From the NCBI GenBank assembly GCA_035640715.1, contig DASQVO010000570.1, forward strand, positions 1 through 13,845: a DNA stretch of 13,845 bases. Reading direction: 5' to 3'. This document shows positions 7,401 to 13,845 of this stretch, in pieces (within the stretch, counting starts at the first letter, position 1; every line of letters starts with the position of its first letter). The position numbers and the translations under genes were made by a program. This stretch comes from DASQVO01 sp035640715. Lineage in GTDB: Bacteria; Actinomycetota; Actinomycetes; Streptosporangiales; Streptosporangiaceae. The notes under the pieces were generated by a model, which worked only from the letters and a program-made list of their open reading frames with translations, made no database searches and was not told the origin of the DNA.

Positions 7401-8162
7401 CGACACGCTCTTGAGCTGCCGCGCGCGGATCGCGGCCATCAGCTCCGCCTTGCTCATCGGTATGCCCGGCACGTACCAGTCCGCAGCCGGGTCCTCCTCG
7501 GCCGTGCCACCGGCGGCCCACTCGACGATCTGCGCGACGAGCGGCTTGCAGGAGCCGCAGCCCTTCCCGGCGTGCGTCGCGTTCATCACGCCGGTGACCG
7601 TCCTGGTGCCGCCGCGGACAGCGGAAACGAGCGTGGCCTTACTGACCCCGTTGCAGTTGCAGACCTGTGCTGTGTCGTCCAGCTTGGCGGCGGAGACCTC
7701 CGCGGGCGGGGCGCCCAGATCGAAGAACAGCCGGACCCGTTTCTCGGGCAGCGGCAGCCCCCGGTCGAATGCCTGCATGAGGAAGCCGACCTTGCCGGCG
7801 TCGCCGAGCAGGGTCGCACCGATGAGCCGGTCGTGGCGGATAATGGCGCTCTTGTAGACGCCGCGGCCTGGCTCGGAGAACACGACGAATTCGTCGTCCT
7901 CGCGTTCCGGCGCGGTGATGCCCATCGCCGCGACGTCGACCCCGGCAACCCTGAGTTCCGTGGCCGTCCGCGAGCCGTGGTAGGCCGCTTTCGGGTTCTT
8001 CCCGGTCACGTGGTCGGCGAGCACTTTCGCCTGCTCCCACAGCGGGGCGACCAGGCCGTATGTCTGCCCGCGGTGCTGCACGCATTCCCCGGCGGCGTAG
8101 ATGTCAGGCTCGTCGGCTACCCGCAGCTGGTCGTCCACGACGATCGCCCGTTCCACCGGCAG
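7401..8162 (-). pseudogene. Internal fragment of assimilatory nitrite reductase large subunit (NirB-type)
   Basis: About 254 residues of good coding sequence without a start or natural end. It begins LPVERAIVVDDQLRVADEPD with IYAAGEC, the C-terminal FAD-domain signature. It then has the [2Fe-2S] BFD-like domain with CNC (about 7661-7653) and GCGSC (about 7562-7548), four cysteine ligands, and ends at DWYVPGIPMSKAELMAAIRA. In intact NirB this is followed by the siroheme/4Fe-4S half; here homology stops near 7401 at the end of the convergent MDR gene. The first ~280 residues (FAD GxGxxG and NAD sites) and the ~400-residue catalytic half are gone. The open frame continues on both sides by chance. 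An intact 250-residue BFD protein is unlikely because no start or ribosome site fits. Confidence 0.75.
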
Positions 8163-8253
8163 CCGCCGCGGAAGTACACCGCCTGGGCGGTGGTTCCGGC
8201 GGGAACGGTGTAGCTCGGCGCGGGGGCCAGCGGGAACGGCGACTCGATGCCCC

Positions 8254-9154
8254 GATGCCGTGCCGCCGCGCCAGGTCCGGATGGAACTCGGCGCGCGGCT
8301 CGCCGGCGGTGAGCTGAAGCGAGCGGGACCGCCGGGTCTGGTTGCCGCTCTGGTACTGCTGCATGATGCGTCCGGTGGTGAGCACATACGGGTAGTCGGC
8401 GTCGGGCACCTCGGCGGGATCGCGATGGTCCACGCGGATGAACCGGGCTCGCCCATCCGGCGTGGCGAATGCCTCTGTGAACAGTCGCGGCGTGCCCGGG
8501 TGGTCTTCGGCCGGGCATGGCCAGAAAACGCCCTGCTCTGTCTCGATCCGCTCGTAAGTGATGCCGGCGTAGTCAGCGATCCCGCCCGCGCTGGCCCGGC
8601 GCAGCTCCTCGAAGACCGTCCGCGGGTCACAGGAGCAAATACTTGCCGCGTCCCAGCCGGCCGGCCAGCGTCGCGAGCAAGGTCAGGTCGTCGGCCACCC
8701 CCTCAGGCGGCGGCAGCACCTGCTTGCGGCGCAGCACCCGGCCCTCCAGGTTGGTCATCGTGCCTTCCTCCTCAGCCCACTGGGCGGCCGGCAGCACCGC
8801 GTCGGCCTCGGTGGCCGTCTCGGACCGGAAGATGTCGGAGACCACGAGGAAGTCCAGGGCCCGCAGCCGCTCCAGCACCCGGTTCCGGTCCGGGGCGGAC
8901 ACGACGATGTTCGAGGCCAGGACCAGCATCACCCGGACCCCGCCGGGTCTGCCCAGCCCGCCGAGCATCTCCATCGCGGATATCCCCGGTCCGGGCAGTT
9001 CGCCGGGTTCGATCCCCCACACCCCGGCGACGTGGGCCCGCGCGGCCGGGTCATCGATACGCCGGTACCCCGGAAGCTGGTCACACTTCTGGCCGTGCTC
9101 GCGGCCGCCCTGCCCGTTACCCTGGCCGGTCACCGTCCCATAGCCTCGGCGGCC
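8254..9154 (-). pseudogene. Fragment of assimilatory nitrate reductase catalytic subunit (NasA-type molybdopterin oxidoreductase)
   Basis: The first piece (9154 to about 8635) encodes GYGTVTGQGNGQGGREHGQK, then LVLASNIVVSAPDR, SDIFRSETATEADAVLPAAQ and TNLEGRVL, all typical of the molybdopterin-binding domain. It stops at TGA after KYLLL (ORF end 8627). A shift near 8635 restores the sequence in another frame: DPRTVFEELRRASAGG, FWPCPAEDHPGTPRLFTEAF, VLTTGRIMQQYQSGNQTRRS, ending RRHGI near 8254. The N-terminal [4Fe-4S] domain and about 400 residues before TGQGNG are missing, as is the C-terminal domain. 8163-8253 encodes a short unassigned segment (SYTVPAGTTAQAVYFRGG) in a third frame, so another deletion junction lies between this and the nirB piece. 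Confidence 0.75.
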
Positions 9155-9157
9155 AGT

Positions 9158-9478
9158 TCAGCGTGCATGGCTGGGTTTTCCTTCCTCGCTGCCGGGTAAC
9201 CGGCCGTGCGCTGGCTGCCCGGGCCGTGCGCTGTCGCCGGCGGTGCCGTTCCGGGCTACGTCATAGGGGGCGTACCGTGCCCACAGCACCCGGGCGCAGA
9301 TCTCATCGATCTCGGCCACCTCCGGGGGGCAACAGGTGGCTTGCAGGGTGGTGAACGCGGCGACGTCCGGATCATCGCCGCTAGCGGCCAGCCAGACGGG
9401 GCCGGCCAAGTCCCGGGCAGCCAGCACCAGGCCGCGGAGCAGCCCGGCGGCGGCGCGGATCTGGGGAAACGTGCTCAC
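9158..9478 (-). CDS. Hypothetical protein, possibly truncated
   Basis: GTG 9478 is preceded by GGAGGT with 9 nt spacing, and the first ~80 codons are strongly G/C-biased, so this is likely a real coding start. The 106-residue product is helical and contains FTTLQATCCPPEVAEIDEIC and VLWARYAPYD; Cys49, Cys50 and Cys61 are notable. I recognise no family. The last ~28 residues are low-complexity (GDSARPGQPAHGRLPGSEEG) and look like run-on past a deletion junction. The TGA at 9158-9160 is in the same frame as the NasA remnant that follows, so the two are separated by a single stop codon. Confidence 0.5.
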   Translation of the reverse strand: MSTFPQIRAAAGLLRGLVLAARDLAGPVWLAASGDDPDVAAFTTLQATCCPPEVAEIDEICARVLWARYAPYDVARNGTAGDSARPGQPAHGRLPGSEEGKPSHAR

Positions 9479-9568
9479 CGGGTGGTCACCTCCGTCCCGG
9501 TCGCATGTCGCCGCACGCGGGCGGCCCGGGTGATGTGGCCTCGCGATCCCCCCGCTGCATTCCGGCTG

Positions 9569-10432
9569 TTACCGGGCCGGTGTGATCGTTGCCTTCAGGA
9601 TGTCCGCCAGCGTCATCGTGGGCCGGCCGAGCAGGCGGGCGAGCGCGGGCCCGGCCGGCGCGAACTGACCCTGTCGGCTGGCAGCGAACAGGCCGACGAG
9701 CATGTCGGCCGCTGGCTCTGGCAGGCCGTGGGCGAGCAGGCCCGCACGGTAGTCGGCGTCGGAGACGACGATCCGGCGGATCGGCCGGCCAGTGAGCTGC
9801 GTGGCGATCGCAGCGACGCCAGCCATATCGATCACCTCGGAGCCGGTGAGCGGGGGCGTCACCCCATCGAGCCCCTCCTCGGCGAGAGCGAGTGCGGCCG
9901 CCTCTGCCAGGTCGGAGTGGGCGGTCCAGGCGATGGGGCCGTCCTCCGGCGCGACCAGTTCGCCCGTCTCGACAGCGGCGCCGAGCAGCATGACGGCCGA
10001 CGAGGCGTAGAAGCCGTTGCGCAATGCCGTGAAGGGTACGCCGCAGTCCCGCAGCGCCGCCTCGGCGGCGGCATGGTCAGGCATCGGAGCGAAGGGGGAG
10101 GACGGGTTCGAGCCCATGTGGCTGGTGTAGAGGATGCGCTTGGCTCCGGCTGCCGCCGCGGCCTCGATGGCCGTGCAGTGGCGGCGGACGGCGGCCTCGC
10201 CGGTGCTGTCGGTCGATACGATGAGGACCTTCGAGGCGCCCTCGAAGGCGTGCGCGAGGCTCGCGGGGTCGGTGAAATCGCCCTGGCGGACGCGCACCCC
10301 CTGCTCCCCGAGTCCCCGGGCTTTCTCCGGGTCACGCACGCTGACGCCGATCTGCCCGGCGGGGATGCGTTCCAGCAGCCGCTCGGTGACCGCCCGGCCG
10401 AGCTGGCCGTTGGCTCCGGTAACGATGATCAT
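9569..10432 (-). CDS. NmrA/QorB-like NAD(P)-binding oxidoreductase
   Basis: 287 residues, full length for the family. MIIVTGANGQLGRAVTERLL has the GxxGxxG dinucleotide motif (G6, G9, G12). VLIVSTDSTGE, RILYTSHMGSNPSSPFAPMP and LRNGFYASS follow the pattern of QorB-type NAD(P)H:quinone oxidoreductases and NmrA-like proteins of the atypical SDR group, which lack the usual YxxxK. Start ATG 10432 has GAGAGG about 7 nt upstream. It is divergent from a TetR gene, separated by 89 bp containing two GATAAC/GTTATC-type sites. The likely job is NAD(P)H-linked reduction of a quinone or electrophile under control of that TetR. Confidence 0.92.
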   Translation of the reverse strand: MIIVTGANGQLGRAVTERLLERIPAGQIGVSVRDPEKARGLGEQGVRVRQGDFTDPASLAHAFEGASKVLIVSTDSTGEAAVRRHCTAIEAAAAAGAKRILYTSHMGSNPSSPFAPMPDHAAAEAALRDCGVPFTALRNGFYASSAVMLLGAAVETGELVAPEDGPIAWTAHSDLAEAAALALAEEGLDGVTPPLTGSEVIDMAGVAAIATQLTGRPIRRIVVSDADYRAGLLAHGLPEPAADMLVGLFAASRQGQFAPAGPALARLLGRPTMTLADILKATITPAR

Positions 10433-10456
10433 GATGGCCTCTCCCGTGTTTCCGTT

Positions 10457-10519
10457 GATAACACGTTTAGCGTATCATTGGAACGAACGGTCGATAACGT
10501 GATCCTGTTATCATTGGAA
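10457..10519. promoter_or_regulatory. Operator/promoter region with two copies of a GATAAC...TATC-ATTGGAA element
   Basis: Copy 1: GATAAC (10457-10462), 9 nt, GTATC (10472-10476) continuing ATTGGAA. Copy 2: GATAAC (10493-10498), 8 nt, GTTATC (10507-10512) continuing ATTGGAA. TATCATTGGAA is identical at 10473-10483 and 10509-10519, 36 bp apart. Copy 2 ends 2 bp before the tetR start codon, so a bound dimer would cover its ribosome site. The arrangement suggests autorepression and control of the divergent oxidoreductase. Confidence 0.7.
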
Positions 10520-10521
10520 TC

Positions 10522-11232
10522 ATGGAGAACGGTGACGTCACCGCCGCAGACGGGCACCGCGAGCGCATCGTCGAGGCCGCCGGTCGGCTGCTGGCCGAAG
10601 GCGGCCCTGAGGCGGTCTCGACCCGGGCGGTAAGCGCCGCGGCCGGCGTGCAGCCCCCGACCATCTACCGGCTCTTCGGCGACAAGCAGGGCCTGCTCGA
10701 CGCAGTCGCCGCCGACGGCTTCACCACCTACCTGGCCAGCAAGTCCGCCGTCGAGCCCACCGATGACCCGGTCCAGGACCTCCGCGCTGGCTGGGATCTG
10801 CACGTCGGTCTCGGCCTGGCCAACCCGGCGCTGTACACGCTGATGTACGGACAGCCCCGCCCCGGGGCGCCATCGCCGATGGCCCTGGCCGCCTTCGACA
10901 TCCTCGCCAAGCACATCCGGCGCATCGCCGAGGCAGGCCGGCTACGAGTCCCTGAGGACCGCGCCGCCGCCCTCGTCCACGCAGCCGGCTGCGGCACCAC
11001 GCTCACGCTCATCGCCACGCCCGCGGACCGCCGCGATCCGCAGCTATCCCCCGCCGCCCGCGAGGCGATCATCGCAGCGATCACCACCGACGCTCCCGCC
11101 GCTCCAGGACCCGGGCCCGCCGCGGCCGCCGTCACCCTCCGCGCCGTACTGCCCCAGACCGACGCCCTGACCGCGCCCGAACGCGGCCTCATGCAGGAGT
11201 GGCTCGACCGGATCGCCAAACCGGCCCGCTGA
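10522..11232 (+). CDS. TetR/AcrR-family transcriptional regulator
   Basis: 236 residues. The helix-turn-helix is at 31-52 (AVSTRAVSAAAGVQPPTIYRLF), preceded by RERIVEAAGRLLAEGG, a standard TetR N-terminus. The ligand domain contains LHVGLGLANPALYTLMYGQP, common in TetR proteins with the TetR_C-type domain. The C-terminal part (about 190-205) is Ala/Pro-rich. ATG 10522 has only a weak GGA upstream, and its leader is covered by operator copy 2. It is divergent from the NmrA/QorB-like gene and is inferred to repress both. A weak hairpin (about 11244-11265) follows, but I would not call it a terminator. Confidence 0.93.
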   Translation: MENGDVTAADGHRERIVEAAGRLLAEGGPEAVSTRAVSAAAGVQPPTIYRLFGDKQGLLDAVAADGFTTYLASKSAVEPTDDPVQDLRAGWDLHVGLGLANPALYTLMYGQPRPGAPSPMALAAFDILAKHIRRIAEAGRLRVPEDRAAALVHAAGCGTTLTLIATPADRRDPQLSPAAREAIIAAITTDAPAAPGPGPAAAAVTLRAVLPQTDALTAPERGLMQEWLDRIAKPAR

Positions 11233-11840
11233 CAATCCCCCAGGGCCGCACGCGGTCGGCGTGGCCAACTAACGTCCTCCGGAATGGCCACCTAGCGTGC
11301 CCGTCACACCACAGCCGCCGCCAACGGTCACGCGCCACGCGAGTTTTCAGGTCGAAGTAGCCAAACCGGATGATTCCTGCTAGTTGCAATACGGCTAGTT
11401 GCAATACGGCGCCGGGACAGGTCGCCTGGCCGCGTGCGGGACGGGCCGCCTGTGGCCGTGGCGGCCCGAAATACCGAAGTTCCGGCGCTCACGGGTTCGT
11501 GCCGCGTGGGGGGTGGCTGCAACCTGCTCTTTCCGGCCTTCCCGACCCCAGGACGGCCGCTGGCGGCAGCGACGGGGCGTCAATCTGCCGGCAGGATGAG
11601 ATCAGCGAGGTAAATCCCGGCGAAAGGTGCCGGACCGCACCGGAGGCAGGAGGCGAGATGAAGACGTGCAGAATGATCGTTTCTACCCATCGAGATGGCT
11701 TGGCGGCCGGTTCATCCACCGCCGGATCCCGGACATGTCACCATTTCTCCCCGCGCCTAGCCGCGACGGCCCCCGACCGTCACGCCGTCCGCGCCCTAAC
11801 ACGGGCGGCGGCCTGGCAGACGATCTGTCAGACCGTTCAC
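11233..11840. other. Gene-poor interval with a 15-bp tandem repeat
   Basis: No frame here shows sustained coding character. It contains the repeat at 11380-11409 and a good-looking ribosome site AGGAGG (11648-11653) 4 nt before ATG 11658. That ATG opens a frame continuous with the small ORF at 11841-11999 (113 residues in total). The first ~60 residues of that longer frame lack codon bias, so I do not call them. Confidence 0.5.
11380..11409. repeat. Tandem 15-bp direct repeat with TTGCAA cores
   Basis: CTAGTTGCAATACGG occurs at 11380-11394 and again, identical and adjacent, at 11395-11409. Each copy holds the palindrome TTGCAA. Spacing of about 1.4 helical turns and the TAGTTGCAA core resemble a paired regulator site of the MarR/HxlR kind, but no adjacent intact gene needs such a site. 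Confidence 0.7.
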
Positions 11841-11999
11841 ATGCAGCCGATCATCCCAGATGAACCAGGCGCCGCGGAGGTGAACACGGCCCCGGCCGTA
11901 ACCGTCGACCGGGCCCGCACCGCGTGGGCAATAGCCTCCCGGGACACGGAGCTCGCCCGCTGGCGGGAACTTTACGCCCTGGCGGTCCCAAGGCCATGA
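11841..11999 (+). CDS. Small hypothetical protein (52 residues)
   Basis: The ATG 11841 frame encodes MQPIIPDEPGAAEVNTAPAV and then TAWAIASRDTELARWRELYA, ending at TGA 11997-11999. Codons are G/C-biased from about 11875 and the second half forms a plausible amphipathic helix. There is no clear ribosome site before 11841; the nearest good one serves ATG 11658 in the same frame, so the protein could begin there. I do not recognise it. It may be the surviving tail of a larger gene. Confidence 0.35.
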   Translation: MQPIIPDEPGAAEVNTAPAVTVDRARTAWAIASRDTELARWRELYALAVPRP

Positions 12000-12042
12000 A
12001 GCGTGCCCCTTCCACCTTGACACCGACGGCGCTGATGGCCGT

Positions 12043-12240
12043 TCAGCCGTTGAAGTAGTGACCTTCTTCAAGGTCCGGGATCAGTGCGGGGTGCTCTGGC
12101 CGCCATCCCAGGAGCTTCTGGGTCAGTGCGCTCGAGGTCGGGTTGTCGAGCGATACGAAGGCGGCGAGGAAGCCGAAGTTGGCGTCTGCCTCTTCGCGTG
12201 AGATGCTCGCGACCGGCAGGTTCAGGTGACGGCCGAGGTG
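12043..12240 (-). pseudogene. C-terminal remnant of an NAD-dependent epimerase/SDR-type protein
   Basis: The minus strand encodes HLGRHLNLPVASISREEADA, then NFGFLAAFVSLDNPTSSALT and GWRPEHPALIPDLEEGHYF, ending at a stop at 12043. This closely fits the last ~65 residues of extended-SDR proteins (the PTSS...LGW.P..PxLixDL pattern). The frame continues upstream to an ATG at 12288, but residues before HLGRH are basic run-on sequence with no family fit, and the ~220-residue Rossmann part is absent. It lies head-to-head with the lipoprotein gene, which may use this region as its promoter. Confidence 0.65.
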
Positions 12241-12348
12241 GGCCGGCCTGACTGGTCGCTGTGCGATCGGCTTGCGATTGGCTGGCACCCCCGAGGGTAC
12301 TCTTCGACATCCCAGACTTTGGTTGCTAGTTGGTATCGGGGGGCCTCG

Positions 12349-12906
12349 ATGAAGCGTCTATATGCCCTGGTCCTGGGCCTTATGATCCTATTCAGTGCAG
12401 CCACGGCGTGCGGCTCGTCCAGCAAGTTGACGCACGCCGCGGCACCCGTTAGCCAGGCGGCGCCTGGCCCCCAGGTCGCTTACTCGTCGCCCGGCACCTG
12501 TGCGGGAGCCGGGACCCGGAAGATCCCCAAGACTCGGCTGCTGGCTGATCTAGGGCTGACCTATGGGGCATTCCACCGCTATCTCTACAAACCCTACAAG
12601 GCCGGGGCATTCCATCATGGCGCCCACGGTCGAACTAAGGCACTCGTTAAGGCTGGACTGGCATCCGCAGCGATCGTGAAGCTGCTCAGCAACGCTAGCA
12701 AAAACGCCGCTGCGGACCCAACATTGTGCAAGTTCGTCCCCAACATTGACCACACCAAAGCCAGCTTGGGGAACCTGACGAATAAGGTCAAGGGCGGTAC
12801 CGTTACCCCAAGGGACGTCGACAGCACGAACGGCATGTTTGAACAGCTCAAGAACGGCACCGGGTTCACGCCGCCGAAGAACTCGTCGCTGCCGGGGCTG
12901 GGCTGA
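12349..12906 (+). CDS. Putative secreted lipoprotein of unknown function
   Basis: 185 residues. MKRLYALVLGLMILFSAATA-C21 is a lipoprotein signal peptide: two basic residues, a hydrophobic core and a lipobox-like ATAC, with Cys21 the predicted lipidated residue followed by Gly-Ser-Ser. After a Ser/Ala/Pro linker (22-48) comes a basic helical domain with AFHRYLYKPYKAGAFHHG (74-91) and LTNKVKGG (143-150). Two mature cysteines (51, 127) may form a disulfide. Start ATG 12349 follows a G-rich ribosome site. Third-position GC is lower than in the metabolic genes, hinting at different ancestry. Proteins with a similar YxPYxAGAF segment occur in other actinomycetes as hypotheticals, from memory. No function is assigned. 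Confidence 0.75.
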   Translation: MKRLYALVLGLMILFSAATACGSSSKLTHAAAPVSQAAPGPQVAYSSPGTCAGAGTRKIPKTRLLADLGLTYGAFHRYLYKPYKAGAFHHGAHGRTKALVKAGLASAAIVKLLSNASKNAAADPTLCKFVPNIDHTKASLGNLTNKVKGGTVTPRDVDSTNGMFEQLKNGTGFTPPKNSSLPGLG

Positions 12907-12962
12907 GCCCTCTGGGCTGCTGCGTCGTCACCTCGTCCATGATCGAATTGATAAGGATGAGG

Positions 12963-13159
12963 TCAGCTTGCCGAGGCCATAGCGTGTGTAGCCGATGTGA
13001 TGGCCTCGGCGTAATGATCTTTTGGTATAACCAGCACGTGTATGGGCGCCTGTGAATTGATATCCCGGAAGGAGATCGTCCGGGACTTTCCCGCACGCGT
13101 TTAGCCGGGATGTCACCGGTGACAATCCCGCAGAACGGGCAATCAGTCACGGAGATCAT
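12963..13159 (-). pseudogene. Broken HIT-family (histidine triad) nucleotide-binding protein
   Basis: ATG 13159 opens VTDCPFCGIVTGDIPAKRVR, the hallmark N-terminus of HIT proteins with the CxxC zinc pair. Near 13083 the sense moves to another frame, giving TISFRDINSQAPIHVLVIPK and DHYAEA, the next HIT segment, then TGA at 12963-12965. The C-terminal half with the H-x-H-x-H catalytic triad is missing from every frame. Intact HIT proteins are about 115-140 residues. The end of the remnant contains an 11-bp inverted repeat (12970-13010) that may mark the rearrangement that destroyed it. Confidence 0.75.
12970..13010. repeat. 11-bp perfect inverted repeat
   Basis: GCCGAGGCCAT (12970-12980) and ATGGCCTCGGC (13000-13010) are exact complements around a 19-nt loop. 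It lies 63 bp after the lipoprotein stop and inside the HIT remnant. It could fold as a terminator for the lipoprotein mRNA, with only a short T-run nearby (TTTT at about 13020), or be a fold-back duplication. Confidence 0.65.
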
Positions 13160-13561
13160 ATCGCCTCGCCCGAGGACGTGAGCAACCGTATACCATGCGC
13201 AGTGGATACCGTCTACCCATCGCCCGCCGTGTCCGGCTCTGTCCGTGTATGCCCGGTTTCGGACTAACGTCAGGGAACAAATTTGTTACCTGCTTGATAA
13301 CGTCTCGTACTGTCTTATTCCGGGCCGCCCAGTTAGGCTTGGCTAAGCGATCCGCCGGTGATGTTGTGCCAGGGTCCCGGAATGGCGGGCTCTGCGATCC
13401 GATGCTCTGGCACAATTCGCTGGCGGGCTGTGGTCACCCGCGCGCCGGTGGGGTGCGGCCGGGCGGCCGGTACGTCGCCAAACTTGGGTGGGGTGGGCAA
13501 GTTGGGCAGTTATTGCTGTCTGCAGGTCGGGATGGGTGGGGGTTGGGCGGGAAGATCAGGC
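13160..13561. other. Non-coding upstream region of the sigma-factor gene
   Basis: About 400 bp without convincing coding character. It holds a near-palindrome centred on AACAAATTTGTT (13276-13287, extending to 13273-13290 with one mismatched pair) and a 9-bp inverted pair TTGTGCCAG (13364-13372)/CTGGCACAA (13407-13415). G-rich tracts (GGGTGGGGTGGG near 13487) lie closer to the sigma-factor start. The promoter of that gene is presumably here, but I cannot place it firmly. Confidence 0.5.
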
Positions 13562-13845
13562 ATGGCCGTGGGTGAACCGGCCGGGGGGCCTGCGCGTCCT
13601 ACGAACGTGACCGAGACCCTCGTGGCCGCTGCTACCGTTGCAAGGACAGCGTCCGCGAAGCTGGAATTGGACGCATACGATGCGGTAACCAAGCTCTACA
13701 GCGCGCATTACCGGTCGCTGGTGCGCCTGGCGGGCCTGCTCGTGCGGGACGAGCCGACGGCCGAGGAAGTCGTGCAGGAGTGCTTCGTCGCCATGCATGA
13801 CGGCTGGCACCGGCTGCGGGAAGAGGAAAAAGCACTGTCCTACCT
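13562..13845 (+). CDS. SigE-family ECF RNA polymerase sigma factor (N-terminal part, runs off the window)
   Basis: The frame from ATG 13562 is open to the window end (94 complete codons). After a variable 40-residue lead it reads LYSAHYRSLVRLAGLLVRDE (45-64), TAEEVVQECFVAMHDGWHRL (66-85) and KALSYL: sigma region 2.1-2.2, the core-polymerase-binding part of ECF factors. ALLVRDxxTAEEVVQ is typical of the large actinomycete SigE-like group. A modest ribosome site GGGAAG (13549-13554) lies 7 nt before the ATG. DNA-binding region 4 and any anti-sigma gene lie outside the window. Confidence 0.88.
   Translation, partial: MAVGEPAGGPARPTNVTETLVAAATVARTASAKLELDAYDAVTKLYSAHYRSLVRLAGLLVRDEPTAEEVVQECFVAMHDGWHRLREEEKALSY

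Noticed and set aside
8101..9354. 417-codon plus-strand open frame
   Set aside because: Shadow of the NasA remnant; Arg/Pro/Ala-rich with no recognisable domain.
9206..10633. 475-codon plus-strand open frame
   Set aside because: It lies opposite the unknown ORF and the QorB-like gene, and its product is Gly/Arg/Asp-rich without motifs. The minus-strand genes explain the region.
13195..13575. 126-codon plus-strand open frame before the sigma gene
   Set aside because: Gly-rich, no codon bias, no ribosome site, overlaps the sigma-factor start in another frame.

Overview
The window looks like chromosomal DNA from a high-GC actinomycete. Codons are strongly biased to G/C in the third position, GTG and TTG starts occur, three TetR-family regulators appear, and the right edge carries a SigE-like ECF sigma factor. 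I cannot name the genus. It reads as an accessory region in which a few intact gene sets sit among many broken gene fragments.

Layout. 1-96 is the tail of an unrecognised gene, followed by three stacked hairpins (115-239), the last a textbook intrinsic terminator. 366-823 holds minus-strand scraps of a DUF4143-type ATPase and probably of a helicase. 846-4900 is the functional core: a minus-strand TetR gene, a double palindromic operator, and a tightly coupled plus-strand operon of acyl-CoA dehydrogenase, short-chain dehydrogenase (internally deleted), APH-like kinase and histidine phosphatase. Every junction is a TGATG overlap. A second TetR gene (4891-5514) converges on this operon and diverges from a consensus promoter. 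That promoter reads into an ene-reductase pseudogene, an SDR stub and an intact quinone-oxidoreductase-like MDR gene (5605-7391). Remnants of assimilatory nitrite reductase (NirB) and nitrate reductase (NasA) fill 7401-9154 on the minus strand, preceded by an unknown small ORF. An NmrA/QorB-like gene and a divergent TetR gene share an operator region (9569-11232). 11233-12042 is almost gene-free. The right part has an SDR tail fragment, a putative lipoprotein, a broken HIT gene, a roughly 400-bp non-coding stretch and the start of the sigma-factor gene.

How it fits together. The core operon pairs an APH-fold kinase with an ACAD10/11-type acyl-CoA dehydrogenase as separate genes. By comparison with mammalian ACAD10/ACAD11 and the Pseudomonas levulinate (Lva) pathway, I infer that it handles 4-hydroxyacyl-CoA: phosphorylate the hydroxyl, then eliminate phosphate to enter beta-oxidation. 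The histidine phosphatase is an extra partner, and the SDR, expected to supply or consume the hydroxyacyl-CoA, has lost its cofactor-binding half. The two oxidoreductase/TetR units look like classic locally autoregulated modules. No tRNA, rRNA, CRISPR array or recognisable insertion sequence was seen.
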